In this document: positions 39,205 through 48,239 of the stretch, one piece after another
Numbering within the stretch: the first letter of the stretch is position 1
Layout of the letters: each line of letters begins with the position of its first letter
Assembly: GCA_003600225.1 (NCBI GenBank)
Contig: QZFT01000024.1
Location: 62,001-126,000, forward strand
Length of the DNA stretch: 64,000 bases
From: Pseudonocardiaceae bacterium YIM PH 21723
Lineage (GTDB): Bacteria > Actinomycetota > Actinomycetes > Mycobacteriales > Pseudonocardiaceae
Direction of reading: 5' to 3'
Translations under genes and position numbers: made by a program
Notes under the pieces: generated by a model
What the model saw: the letters and a program-made list of their open reading frames with translations, nothing else
Databases searched by the model: none
Told to the model about the DNA's origin: nothing

Positions 39205-41867
39205 TGGCGAAGGGGAAAAGCCCCGGAGGTAAAGAGCAGGGCCGGGTCTCCATCCGCGTCGTCCCCGACACCTCCCGATTCCGGGCCGAGCTGAAGCGGC
39301 AGCTGGAGCAAGCCACCCGCGGCCTAGTCGTGAAGATCCCCGTCCGCCTGGACACCCACGCCGCTGCCGCTCAAGTCCGCAAGACGGTCGCCGAGCTGGA
39401 CGGCTCGCTGAACAGGATCTCCTTCCGAGGTCTGGACTTGCCGTTCGACCGTACCGAGCTGGCCGTCGGTCGCCTGGTGGTGAACCTGTCCACCGCCGCC
39501 GAACGAGTACAGGAGATCGGGCGCCGGGTCTGGGATGTCACCAAGCGGGTGGCCAACCTTCGCGGCCATTGGCAACGCGTCGGCACCACCCTCTCAGGCA
39601 TTCCCCGGCACCTGCGGACGATCCGCGACAACGGGCTGCTCGGGAATCTGCGGCGAATCTCCAAGGGGCTGTTGCTGTTCAAGGACCGAGCCGTCTCGGC
39701 GCTGAGCGCCCTGCCCCGGGTCGCCGGCCACGCCCTCGGCGCGGTCCGCGGCGCGTTCTCCTCGCTCGGCTCCGGAATCAGCTCGGCGATCGAAGGCCTC
39801 GGGTCACTCGGGCGCACCGCGTGGATCGCGATCGCGGTACTGACGCTGCTGGCCCCCGCGCTCGGCCTGATCTCCGCCCTGTTGGCAGGTCTGCCCTCCC
39901 TGGGCTTGGCGGCCGGCGCGGCGATCGCCGCGGTGGCGCTCGGGCTGGACGGGATCAAAGCGGCGGCGAAGACCCTCACCCCGCAGTTCGAGGCCTTGAA
40001 GAAGGTGCTGTCGCAGACCTTCTCCGAAGGCCTCGCCCCGATCTTCGCCCAGTTGAAGGCGGTGTTCCCGATCCTGGAACGCGGCCTGACGACCGTGGCC
40101 AAGGGGGTGATCTCCTGGGCGCAGGCCTTCACCGACGCGGTGACCTCCGCCCGCGGCCTGGCCCTCGTCGAGGGCATCCTGACCGACACCGGCAGCTTGC
40201 TGTCGGGACTGGCGCCGATGGTCCGCGACGGCATCACCGCCCTGTTGGAACTCGGTCGCGCCGGAGCCGCCCAGTTCGGCCTGCTGTCCTCGACCCTGAA
40301 CACGTTCGCCGCGGGCTTCCTGGCGATGACCCAGCGGGTGATCGCGAACGGGTCATTCGCCTCGGCGATCGAGGGACTGGCCAAGGTCACTGGCTCGCTG
40401 CTGGAGGTGTTCACCCGGCTGTTCGAGGTCGGCTTGGCGCACTTCGGCGCACTCGCAAGGCCGCTGGTCACCTTTCTAGACGGCTTCACAACGGCCCTGG
40501 TCGGCGCGATGCCGATCCTGACCGCCCTCTCGAATCTGCTGCTGAACGTTTTGGGCGAAGCGCTTGCCGCTCTGGGGCCCCTGTTCGCCGCACTCGCACC
40601 CTCGATCACCCTGCTCGGCCAACTGCTCGGCGAGTTACTGGTGGGGGCGATCAACACCCTCGTGCCGATCCTCACCCCGCTAGCGAAAATCATCAACGAG
40701 GTGCTGCTGATCGCCCTGCGCGCGATCCAGCCAGTGATCAAACCCCTGGTCGAGTTCTTCACCAAGCTCGGCGAGATCATCGGCACGTTCCTAACCCAGG
40801 CCTTCGACAAGCTCCGGCCGCTGCTGGAGCAGACCGGTCAATTCCTCGGCCAGCTCCTGACGGCGTTGACGCCGTTGCTGCCGCCTCTGGCGGACCTGGC
40901 CGGCGTCTTCCTGAAGGCACTGCTGGACATCTTGACGCCGCTGATGCCGGTGTTGCTGCGTGTCGCGCAGGAGCTGTTCCCGAAGGTCGCCCAGGCGGTC
41001 ACCGAACTGGTGCCGCAGCTGATCCCGCTGATCACCACCACCGCGGAGATCGTCCGCATCCTTGGCGAGCTGGCGGTGAAGATCCTGACCGCTGTCATCC
41101 CCGTGATGGAAGCGGTATTGCAGGTCGTGCTGGACGTATGGCCCTATGTACAGCGGATCATCACCGACGCACTCCGCATCATCCACGGCGCCATCGAACT
41201 GGCCATGGGCCTGATCACCGGGGACTGGCAGCGTGCCTGGTCGGGGATCAAAGACATCCTCGGCGGCTCCTGGGACCTGATCAAAGCCACCGTGCGAGGC
41301 GGAGCCGAGCTGGTGATCTCCATCTTCGCCAACCTGCCGGGCGCGATCCTGCGCGCACTGGGCAACCTCGGCGGCCTGCTACTGAACGCGGGCTGGTCGA
41401 TCATCCGAGGCCTGATCAACGGAATCCAGAACGCCCTAGGCGGACTGTGGGATCTGGTCTCTTCCATCGGACCAGGCATCGCCGCCCGCAAAGGCCCCCT
41501 CCCGTACGACAAGCGGCTGCTGGTGCCGGCGGGACGGGCGATCATGGCTGGGCTGCACCGAGGTCTGGCCACTGGGTTCGTCTCGGTCGCCGGCCTGGTG
41601 GACGACATGGCCGACCGCATCACCGCACCCTTCACCGACCCCGCCCTCAGCGCTGGTCTGACCGACGGCATCGCCGATCCGGTTTTCAGCGGCGCCCTGC
41701 ACAGCAGTCTGTCCACGCAGTGGAGCGCTCAGCTCGGGGACACCGGCCTGAGTGGGATCGGGGAGCAGATCACCGACGCCCTCACCGGATGGTCGGTGCA
41801 GATGGATGCGAATGGCCTTGCCCGGATGGTGAATGGCTCCAACCTCCGCCGGGCCCGCAGAGGCTGA
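39204..41867 (+). CDS. Tape measure protein
   Basis: An 887-residue protein starting MAKGKSPGGKEQGRVSIRVV from GTG 39204, which overlaps the upstream TAG by 1 nt. It is largely helical with long hydrophobic stretches (for example TAWIAIAVLTLLAPALGLIS and the Leu-rich region at residues 430-650), as expected for the tail-length ruler that also helps DNA cross the membrane. The C-terminus has AAGRAIMAGLHRGL-type helices. By the usual ratio (about 1.5 angstrom per residue), tail length would be about 130 nm. Confidence 0.93.
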   Translation: MAKGKSPGGKEQGRVSIRVVPDTSRFRAELKRQLEQATRGLVVKIPVRLDTHAAAAQVRKTVAELDGSLNRISFRGLDLPFDRTELAVGRLVVNLSTAAERVQEIGRRVWDVTKRVANLRGHWQRVGTTLSGIPRHLRTIRDNGLLGNLRRISKGLLLFKDRAVSALSALPRVAGHALGAVRGAFSSLGSGISSAIEGLGSLGRTAWIAIAVLTLLAPALGLISALLAGLPSLGLAAGAAIAAVALGLDGIKAAAKTLTPQFEALKKVLSQTFSEGLAPIFAQLKAVFPILERGLTTVAKGVISWAQAFTDAVTSARGLALVEGILTDTGSLLSGLAPMVRDGITALLELGRAGAAQFGLLSSTLNTFAAGFLAMTQRVIANGSFASAIEGLAKVTGSLLEVFTRLFEVGLAHFGALARPLVTFLDGFTTALVGAMPILTALSNLLLNVLGEALAALGPLFAALAPSITLLGQLLGELLVGAINTLVPILTPLAKIINEVLLIALRAIQPVIKPLVEFFTKLGEIIGTFLTQAFDKLRPLLEQTGQFLGQLLTALTPLLPPLADLAGVFLKALLDILTPLMPVLLRVAQELFPKVAQAVTELVPQLIPLITTTAEIVRILGELAVKILTAVIPVMEAVLQVVLDVWPYVQRIITDALRIIHGAIELAMGLITGDWQRAWSGIKDILGGSWDLIKATVRGGAELVISIFANLPGAILRALGNLGGLLLNAGWSIIRGLINGIQNALGGLWDLVSSIGPGIAARKGPLPYDKRLLVPAGRAIMAGLHRGLATGFVSVAGLVDDMADRITAPFTDPALSAGLTDGIADPVFSGALHSSLSTQWSAQLGDTGLSGIGEQITDALTGWSVQMDANGLARMVNGSNLRRARRG

Positions 41868-41871
41868 CCGA

Positions 41872-41905
41872 CCGTTGGCCGCAACCCATGGGCTGCGGCC
41901 AACGG
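41872..41905. terminator. Bidirectional hairpin terminator
   Basis: CCGTTGGCCGCA (41872-41883) pairs with 41894-41905, with an inner CCC/GGG extension. It separates the tape measure gene from a small convergent minus-strand gene. Confidence 0.7.
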
Positions 41906-41913
41906 GTATCCGG

Positions 41914-42084
41914 CTACATCCGGAACAGCATCCGGCCCACATCCACGATGTGCACCTCCACCGGCACATCGAAACACTTCAACAGGAGCCCGGCCGCGAT
42001 CGCGTACCCCAGCTGGCGCACCACGCGCGGCGGAACGGTGATCGTCACGCCGAACGTGTGTGCGCGGTCAGGCGGATTTATCAT
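41914..42084 (-). CDS. Small reversed gene in the late operon (moron candidate)
   Basis: A 56-residue protein (INPPDRAHTFGVTITVPPRV; QLGYAIAAGLLLKCFDVPVE; VHIVDVGRMLFRM). AAGGAAGGA lies about 9 nt before ATG 42084. It is antiparallel to all surrounding late genes and bracketed by hairpins at 41872-41905 and 42182-42224. That is the pattern of a moron expressed from the prophage. One segment is hydrophobic enough for membrane association. No family recognised. Confidence 0.58.
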   Translation of the reverse strand: MINPPDRAHTFGVTITVPPRVVRQLGYAIAAGLLLKCFDVPVEVHIVDVGRMLFRM

Positions 42085-42621
42085 GTCCGCTTGTCCTTCC
42101 TTGTACATGGACGTGCCGCCCCCGGTTTCCAGGCCGCGGTGGGGCATCGCAGTCCGATCTGAGGAAGGGCAACCCAAAGAACCAGGCGTCGTCTACCAAA
42201 AGAAATTCGGTAGGCGGCGCCTGGCTTTGCAGAAGCCCTCTGAAGATCCAGAGACTAGCGAACCCGACGCCCTGAACCAAATCAGGACCAGATCCAGTGA
42301 CCCAAAACCGCACCGTAGTTAACTACCGTAGCAAGCTACCGCCAGAAAGACGTCTGGCTGATCATCTCATGATTTGTTAGAAACATCGTCGCAGGTCAAC
42401 TCAAGTCTATAATGATTGACCTTAATACGCGTCCTGGGTGCAGGTAATTCGATGCGTCTCACCAGCGTGCTGGAAATACCAGTATTACCAGCATTTCCAA
42501 CCGCCTGCCGCGACAGTGTTATGCGCCGTCATAAAATGCCGTCCCTGCCCCTACCTGGGAAAACGGGATCTACTGGCTGGTAAGTACGCGAAAATACGCG
42601 TTTTCGTTCTGGGGGATGACT
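42085..42621. other. Non-coding stretch in the late operon
   Basis: No convincing coding sequence. It has a 16-bp stem with two G:T pairs (42182-42197 with 42209-42224), a TATAAT hexamer on the plus strand (42408-42413) without a good -35, and short dyads near 42465-42500 and 42588-42606. It is markedly more AT-rich than flanking genes and probably carries the promoter of the reversed gene. Confidence 0.45.
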
Positions 42622-43458
42622 GTGCCTGATCAGACGTGGTTCCTCGGCCCGCCGGGGGATCTCCGCGGGCTGCCTGCCCCGAACGGGGATGTGGCGATGT
42701 CCGATGTCCGGTCCGGCGGTATACACCAGGCCCTGTCCGGGGCGCACACCGTGGATGTCACCGGAACTCGGAAATCATTCGAGTTCCGGTGGCGCTGGCT
42801 GGAGGAGGACGAGGCGGTGTGGCTGCACGCGCTGCACACCCGGCACATCCCCGGCCCGCTACGGCTGGTCGACCCCCTGCGGCGTAACCGGCTGACCGCC
42901 CGGTCGGCGTCGCTGGTCCGAGGACCGCGCGGGGCACAGGTCACCGACGCCTCGACCTTGTGGGTGCCGGACTGGCCGGCCGAAGCCGGGCCCGGTGCCC
43001 GCAGCCTGCGCGTGGCCTCCTGGCCGCAGGGCGGAGTCGGGATCGTGCGCCTGGACCGGTTCTGTCCGGTCGCTGTCTTCCCAGTCGAGACCCTCACCGG
43101 GTCGCTGTGGATGCGCGCCGATGCCGACAGCACCGTGACGATCGTCCTGGACTGGTGCGACAGCACCGGAACCCACATCGGTTCCGCCCCGGCCGTCACC
43201 GTGCAGCTCTCGACCCAGTGGCGCCGGTTCTCCACCACCGCGACCGCGCCACCCCCGGCGGCTGGGGCCGTGCTGGCGGTGATCACCGACACGAAGGTGA
43301 TCCCGCTGCAGCTGGCCGCCGCCCAGGTCGAGACCGGACCGGAAGCAACCGCCTGGCAGCTCGGCGGTGGGGCACCCACGGTGCTGATCGATCAGCTGGA
43401 GACCACCAGCCCCCGCCACCCGCTCACACACCACACCATGACCCTGCTGGAGGCCTGA
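42622..43458 (+). CDS. Distal-tail-type minor tail protein
   Basis: A 278-residue protein. It begins MPDQTWFLGPPGDLRGLPAP, has a tube-like N-terminal half (HTVDVTGTRKSFEFRWRWLE) and a carbohydrate-binding-like beta-sandwich C-terminal half (PVETLTGSLWMRADADSTVT; TQWRRFSTTATAPPPAA). GTG 42622 is 6 nt after GGGGG, better spaced than ATG 42616. It follows the tape measure as Dit proteins do. Confidence 0.78.
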   Translation: MPDQTWFLGPPGDLRGLPAPNGDVAMSDVRSGGIHQALSGAHTVDVTGTRKSFEFRWRWLEEDEAVWLHALHTRHIPGPLRLVDPLRRNRLTARSASLVRGPRGAQVTDASTLWVPDWPAEAGPGARSLRVASWPQGGVGIVRLDRFCPVAVFPVETLTGSLWMRADADSTVTIVLDWCDSTGTHIGSAPAVTVQLSTQWRRFSTTATAPPPAAGAVLAVITDTKVIPLQLAAAQVETGPEATAWQLGGGAPTVLIDQLETTSPRHPLTHHTMTLLEA

Positions 43459-43459
43459 T

Positions 43460-45886
43460 TTGCAGACCCACGGCGGCCAATCCGCCCAGGACGCCATCAC
43501 CTCACCCGAGCGGCACTTCCTGATCTCCGTCCAGGTCGACTGGGCCCGCAACGGCTCGCAACACCCACTGTCGGAGATGGCCCCCTACATCTCCACCATC
43601 ACCGTCGATCGCGCGCTGCGCGGCTCGGCGCCCGAGGAGCTGCTGCTGATCGAGGGCAGCAGCGCGGCGGAGTTGTCGTTCACCGCGGCCGGCGAGTACG
43701 CCGGGATGCCACTCACCGCGATCTTCTCCCCGCTACAGGGAGCCAGCCCGTTCTTCCTCACCGACCCCGAAGGCGTGGACATCTCCTACCAGGTCGGTGT
43801 GGAGACCGTGCTGGGAACGGTCTGGTACCAGCAGCTGCGCGGCCAGGTCCGCACCATCGAAATCGACCGGTCGGCCGGCACGATCGAGGTCACCGCCCTG
43901 GACTACGCCGAAGCGCTGCGCCGCCCGATCCAGCTGCCCACCTGGGCCCTCTCGGAAGAACATGTCGGGTGGGGCAAGGTCGACGCGCAGCTGTGCCGCT
44001 CGCACTGGGTGATCGACCACTGCCTCCGATTGTCGAACGCCAGCCCGTCACCGTGGCGGCCGAACCTGCGCGAGGAGACCCAGCTCCCGCCCGAATCGAC
44101 ACAAGGGCCGCAACTGTTCGTCTCCGGCAACGGCTCGATCCTGCCCACCCTCGGCTGGTGCGACAACCCCCAGGCCATCAGCCTCCCGGGCGATGGCACG
44201 ACCATGTTCACCGCCACCGGGCCCCTCCACCCGAAAGCCACCCCGGAAACACCGCGGCCACTGGCTCTCGCGGGGCTCGGCTTGCCGATCTCCTGGGTGC
44301 AGGGCGAACCCGGGCACCGGGGGATCTTGAAGTACTGGGCCGCGGACCGGGACGGGATCGTGGCCACCGCCGTGCACTACGGCGGATTCACCCTCAACAC
44401 CAACGGCCCCGCCGCCGACGCCTACAGGAGCATCGAGCGCCACCAGGTGCTCGGCTACCGCACCGGTGATCGCCTGGAAATGCAGTACTGGCTGGAAAAA
44501 GGCCGGGTGCGGGTCGAGATCCACAACTGGAACGCCGGCAAGGTCGAGATGACCAGCTCGTGGGTCGAGGTCCCCGCCGGGATGGGCAACGTCGAGGTGT
44601 TCGCCCAGTGGGACAACTCCGCCCAGTCCGGGGGCCGGATCTACCTGCGGGCCGGCACCAACTCCAACGGCGGGCTCACCAGCTACGGCGCCAGCCTCAG
44701 CACCGGGCAGTACGACCAGTTCCAGGGCCGTATCCAGGTCGGGCACGCCCTGTCGCTCTCGGACATCAACCTCGCCTCCCGCCAGTACCGGGACGCCGGG
44801 ATCAACCCGCAGGAATCCCGCCGCCCAGCCCGCTATCCGGCGGTGCTGGACCAGGGCGTGAACAAGCTGACCTTCACACCCGAGCACACCGCGCGGGATG
44901 CCTGGGACATCGTCACCGAAGTGGCCAGCGCCGAGTTCGGCTCGGTGTTCTTCGACGAGAACGGGACCTTCAGGTTCTGGAATCAGGCCACGGTGCGGGA
45001 CAAGGCCACCCGCCCGGTCCGCACCATCACCCTCGATGACGCCCAAGACCTGAAACTCACCCGCAGCCTCGACAGCGTCCGCAACATCTACACCGCCGAC
45101 ATCGGCCGTCGCCGCGCCGTGTTCACCCAGCGGATGATCGAGGCCCGCGACCCCGACGAATATGTGGTTGCCGGCCAGTCCTTCCGGCACTTCCGGATCT
45201 GGCGCGATGACGTGCTCTCCCCGTTCCCCGAGCGCGTGAACGCCTACGCCACCAACGGCGCCAGCAACGCAGGCGTCTGGAACGACAGCGTCGGACACGG
45301 CTACGTCGCCCAGCTCTGGAAAGACGGCCGCTGGCAGGAACCGGGCAACTCCGGCGGCGTGTACGTCTACTGCTACTTCGAGGCCGCCGGGCGCCTGGTC
45401 GTCCGCATCGGCAACGGCTACAGCGAACCCATCCGTCTGACCACCGACTCCGGCCAGCCCGCTCTGCGGATCGCCGGAACCCGCGTCCTGGACTCCGGCA
45501 CCCAACCGCTGATCGTCCGGGACCAGCCCAGCATCGACCGCTACCAAGGCCGCAACCTCTCACTGTTCGGGCCCTGGTACCAAGACGCACCCGCGACAAG
45601 CGCGATGCTGTCCGGGCTACTGGAGCGCACCCGCCGTCCCTCGGCCACCACCGACGCCATCACCATCGCTGGAGACCCACGGCTGCAGCTCGGGGACGCG
45701 GTCACCCTGGAAGACCCCGAGGGCATCGGTGAGAACGCGGTCGTGCAGATCTACGGCATCCGCCGCACCTTCGACCGCGACAGCGGCCTCACCGACACCC
45801 TCACCGTGGAGCTGACCCGCCCGCCCTCGGCCGGCACCTGGGACACGGGTCCGCACTTCTTCGACACCTCGATCACCTGGAGCTAA
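43460..45886 (+). CDS. Large minor tail protein (tail-tip/baseplate hub)
   Basis: An 808-residue protein from TTG 43460. The N-terminal part (ITVDRALRGSAPEELLLIEG; VRTIEIDRSAGTIEVTALDY) and the C-terminal part (DAITIAGDPRLQLGDAVTLE) match hub-type baseplate proteins. A lectin/glucanase-like domain sits at about 270-430 (WAADRDGIVATAVHYGGFTL; GGRIYLRAGTNSNGG) and may contact cell-surface glycans. The mid-region TPEHTARDAWDIVTEVASAE is typical of actinophage minor tail proteins. Confidence 0.82.
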   Translation: MQTHGGQSAQDAITSPERHFLISVQVDWARNGSQHPLSEMAPYISTITVDRALRGSAPEELLLIEGSSAAELSFTAAGEYAGMPLTAIFSPLQGASPFFLTDPEGVDISYQVGVETVLGTVWYQQLRGQVRTIEIDRSAGTIEVTALDYAEALRRPIQLPTWALSEEHVGWGKVDAQLCRSHWVIDHCLRLSNASPSPWRPNLREETQLPPESTQGPQLFVSGNGSILPTLGWCDNPQAISLPGDGTTMFTATGPLHPKATPETPRPLALAGLGLPISWVQGEPGHRGILKYWAADRDGIVATAVHYGGFTLNTNGPAADAYRSIERHQVLGYRTGDRLEMQYWLEKGRVRVEIHNWNAGKVEMTSSWVEVPAGMGNVEVFAQWDNSAQSGGRIYLRAGTNSNGGLTSYGASLSTGQYDQFQGRIQVGHALSLSDINLASRQYRDAGINPQESRRPARYPAVLDQGVNKLTFTPEHTARDAWDIVTEVASAEFGSVFFDENGTFRFWNQATVRDKATRPVRTITLDDAQDLKLTRSLDSVRNIYTADIGRRRAVFTQRMIEARDPDEYVVAGQSFRHFRIWRDDVLSPFPERVNAYATNGASNAGVWNDSVGHGYVAQLWKDGRWQEPGNSGGVYVYCYFEAAGRLVVRIGNGYSEPIRLTTDSGQPALRIAGTRVLDSGTQPLIVRDQPSIDRYQGRNLSLFGPWYQDAPATSAMLSGLLERTRRPSATTDAITIAGDPRLQLGDAVTLEDPEGIGENAVVQIYGIRRTFDRDSGLTDTLTVELTRPPSAGTWDTGPHFFDTSITWS

Positions 45887-45888
45887 CC

Positions 45889-46665
45889 CTGGCGATCCAG
45901 CCCATGGCCGATGCCCGCTACGGCGGACCGGCCTACTCCGGCGAATACAACAAAGTCCTGTCCAATGTCCGTGACCTCGACACACGCAGCACGGCCACCG
46001 ACAACAAGGTCAGCCAGCTCGACACCACCATCGGCAACCAGAACACCCGGATCAACACCCTGGAAACCAACCAGGGCAGCCGCGCCGACCTCGGTCCGGT
46101 CTACGACGAGATCCGGTTCCTGCGGCTGTTCGTTCCCGCCCCGGTCGCCGACGACACCGCCCTGTACGGGGACACCATCAGCTCCCTGCGCCGCAGCGAG
46201 TCCTACTCCAGCAAGACCCTGGCCAACGGGTACACCACCATCACCGCCACCCGGTCAGCCCGGGTCTTCAACGCCACCGAACTCCGCGTATGCGTGCCCG
46301 CGGCCTCCGAGGGCTCGGGCAGCTTCACCCTCAAGGTCTACACCGGCACCAGCCCGGACAAGCTCACCGAGAAAGCCACCCTCGGCAACACCGACACCGT
46401 CACCACCGCCGGGATGAAGCGGCTGAAGCTGGACAACATCGCGCTGGGCCTCGGCGACTACATCGCGATCGGGCTGCTGTGCAGCGGCTACTCCACCGGC
46501 CCGAAGTTCAGCGCCACCCCCGCCGGGGCCGGCGCCCAATACCTGATCGGCGAAACCCCCTACAGCGTGTTCCGCACCGGCCAGTCCAGTCTGCCCGGCT
46601 CGGTGAACCTGACCGACTCGAACTGGACCAAGGCCAACCAGCTGTTCTGGTTCGCCCTCACCTAA
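45889..46665 (+). CDS. Minor tail protein, apparent CTG start
   Basis: A 258-residue protein with a coiled-coil segment (LDTRSTATDNKVSQLDTTIG) and a beta-rich tip domain (TTITATRSARVFNATELRVC; GSFTLKVYTGTSPDKLTEKA). ATG 45904 lacks a ribosome site, while CTG 45889 stands 6 nt after GGAG and gives MAIQPMADARYGG. The last receptor-type gene of the tail module; a candidate host-range determinant. Confidence 0.75.
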   Translation: MAIQPMADARYGGPAYSGEYNKVLSNVRDLDTRSTATDNKVSQLDTTIGNQNTRINTLETNQGSRADLGPVYDEIRFLRLFVPAPVADDTALYGDTISSLRRSESYSSKTLANGYTTITATRSARVFNATELRVCVPAASEGSGSFTLKVYTGTSPDKLTEKATLGNTDTVTTAGMKRLKLDNIALGLGDYIAIGLLCSGYSTGPKFSATPAGAGAQYLIGETPYSVFRTGQSSLPGSVNLTDSNWTKANQLFWFALT

Positions 46666-46695
46666 CCCTGCACCGCTTCTTCTCCTGGGGACCAC

Positions 46696-46998
46696 ATGGA
46701 CTTCGACGCCCTGAGCGTCGGCCTCACCGCGGGCAACCTCGCCCTGGCCTACCTCGCACTGACCTACAGCCGGCGTCGGGACGACCGCAGCGACACCGAC
46801 GCCGACATCGACCAGCTCCGCGAAGACACCCTCGCCCGCGTCGATGAACACCTCGGCCACATCTCCAGCGGCGTAGCCGCCGTCGCCAACGAACTCACCG
46901 CCCTACGCGCGGACGTGACCGACCTGAAGATCCAGACGGCCGTCCACTCCGACCGCCTCCGCACCATCAGCACCAACGGAAGGAACCACACCCTGTGA
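46696..46998 (+). CDS. Membrane-anchored coiled-coil protein (possible holin partner)
   Basis: A 100-residue protein with one N-terminal membrane segment (VGLTAGNLALAYLALTY) and a helical C-terminal part (VDEHLGHISSGVAAVANELT). Its last codons overlap the holin start. Such proteins accompany holins in actinophages and may modulate lysis. Confidence 0.62.
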   Translation: MDFDALSVGLTAGNLALAYLALTYSRRRDDRSDTDADIDQLREDTLARVDEHLGHISSGVAAVANELTALRADVTDLKIQTAVHSDRLRTISTNGRNHTL

Positions 46999-47204
46999 CC
47001 CCCACCCGCAAGATCAGCGCGTCGGCCATCGCCGGAGCACTCACCGTCCTACTTGTCTGGGCACTATCCGGCCTGGACATCACCGTGCCAGCCGAAGTCG
47101 CCGCAGCGATCACCCTGCTGATCAGCTTCGCAGTCGGCTACCTCGTACCCGAGCGGCCGACCGACCCCACCGAGCCGAACATCCCACCCGGCAGCATCCT
47201 GTAA
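46995..47204 (+). CDS. Holin
   Basis: A 69-residue protein with two membrane segments (AGALTVLLVWALSGLDI; EVAAAITLLISFAVGYLV) and a charged Pro-rich tail. GTG 46995 overlaps the upstream stop. It lies at the end of the late operon and should permeabilise the membrane for the amidase. Confidence 0.78.
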   Translation: MTPTRKISASAIAGALTVLLVWALSGLDITVPAEVAAAITLLISFAVGYLVPERPTDPTEPNIPPGSIL

Positions 47205-47211
47205 CTCTTCC

Positions 47212-47252
47212 AAGCCCCTCTCCGGACTTCATGTTCGGGGAGGGGCTTTTTT
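47212..47252 (+). terminator. Late-operon terminator
   Basis: AAGCCCCTC and GGGGCTT arms form a 15-bp stem with two mismatches, followed by six T (47247-47252). It also marks the end of the convergent minus-strand membrane-protein gene. Confidence 0.88.
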
Positions 47253-47783
47253 CATTTTTCGCACTTTTCGCGCGATCAAGGCAGAAGGTGTTCTTCGTTT
47301 CATCGACCGTGCACGTGGTTGATTACTAAGTATGTGCTTTACCTCAAAAGACATCGGCAAGGTTGCCGCAAGAAAGGCTGCCGCGAAGATTAATATGTAG
47401 GTATCGAAGGGCGGAAAAATCCGCGCTTCCTTGGCGGCCTGAATCAAGATTAGGAACACCGCCGCCATCGCTATCGCTGCTGCTTTCCCTGCCAGCAACT
47501 GCGTCTGGCGATCTTCCGCTCGACGCATCGGTGCACTGAGTCGAGCTCTGTATATGCCCGCGATTGGTATCATGAGAATTGGCGTTGCCACCATTAGTGC
47601 ATAGTTCTTTACCGAGAAGAAAACTAGGGCACAAAGAATGTTTGTGGCTATAAGGTATCGAAACAGGAGTCTTAGGGCATCTTTTTTACTTATCACCCAT
47701 CGATCTTTTTCGGGTCTTTTTATGCCGAGCACTCTTGATTTATCGGGACGTGTCTGATGTCGGTTCTTGAACACGCTCTTCAT
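47229..47783 (-). CDS. Four-segment membrane protein of the cargo region
   Basis: A 184-residue basic protein with four hydrophobic segments (about residues 40-57, 63-80, 100-117, 128-145) and Lys/Arg-rich ends. It is clearly less GC-rich than the tail genes, suggesting separate origin. It lies downstream of the toxin/immunity pair. Superinfection exclusion is one possible role for a lysogen membrane protein, but nothing specific is recognised. Confidence 0.6.
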   Translation of the reverse strand: MKSVFKNRHQTRPDKSRVLGIKRPEKDRWVISKKDALRLLFRYLIATNILCALVFFSVKNYALMVATPILMIPIAGIYRARLSAPMRRAEDRQTQLLAGKAAAIAMAAVFLILIQAAKEARIFPPFDTYILIFAAAFLAATLPMSFEVKHILSNQPRARSMKRRTPSALIARKVRKMKKAPPRT

Positions 47784-47801
47784 TGAGTGACTGGGTCCAC
47801 G

Positions 47802-48239
47802 CTAGACGGCTTCCGAGCCGCTGTACTCGGTGACCTCACAGTTCGCGAGTGTTCCGGCCCGCAAGATTTCCAATGCCGTCTGCGACACCACCAGCTCGTT
47901 CCCGGCGCCGATACCGAAATCGTCCTGGGCAGCCTGGCCGGTGATGTGGAGCCATCGGAATGCGGGGATCTCTTCCGGGCCGTCGACCTCGATGGACTGC
48001 TCGGACTGGTTGATCTCGGCGTCTCGCAACTCGAACCCGGTCAGACTCGCCTCGCCCAACCGCTCGGCGGCACTCGGCGTCACCAGGTAAGCCGGGAAAG
48101 AGGTGATCAGATCATCGCCGAGCCAGCAGTCCAGCTCCAGATGTAGGCGCTGAACCACCGGGGGGTGGGTGCTGGTGTCCAACTGAGTGTTCGCGCCCCA
48201 CTGGCCCGGTACCTCGGGTTCAAGCTGATAAAAGGTCAC
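47802..48239 (-). CDS. Presumed immunity protein for the adjacent nuclease toxin
   Basis: A 145-residue acidic protein (MTFYQLEPEVPGQWGANTQL; HLELDCWLGDDLITSFPAYL; GFELRDAEINQSEQS; VVSQTALEILRAGTLANCEV). Its shape resembles immunity proteins found beside polymorphic-toxin genes. GTG 48239 overlaps the toxin stop as GTGA, the usual toxin-immunity coupling. Assigned by context and general resemblance. Confidence 0.65.
   Translation of the reverse strand: MTFYQLEPEVPGQWGANTQLDTSTHPPVVQRLHLELDCWLGDDLITSFPAYLVTPSAAERLGEASLTGFELRDAEINQSEQSIEVDGPEEIPAFRWLHITGQAAQDDFGIGAGNELVVSQTALEILRAGTLANCEVTEYSGSEAV

Noticed and set aside
39371-42322. Long frames opposite and alongside the tape measure gene
   Set aside because: Arg/Pro-rich or antisense shadows; the tape measure frame has the expected composition and start.
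42385-42413. Plus-strand promoter with TATAAT at 42408
   Set aside because: A perfect -10 hexamer, but no acceptable -35 at 16-18 bp and no gene that needs it other than the late tail genes.
44048-45547. 499-residue minus-strand frame over the tail hub gene
   Set aside because: Gly/Val-rich antisense translation of a well-supported tail gene.
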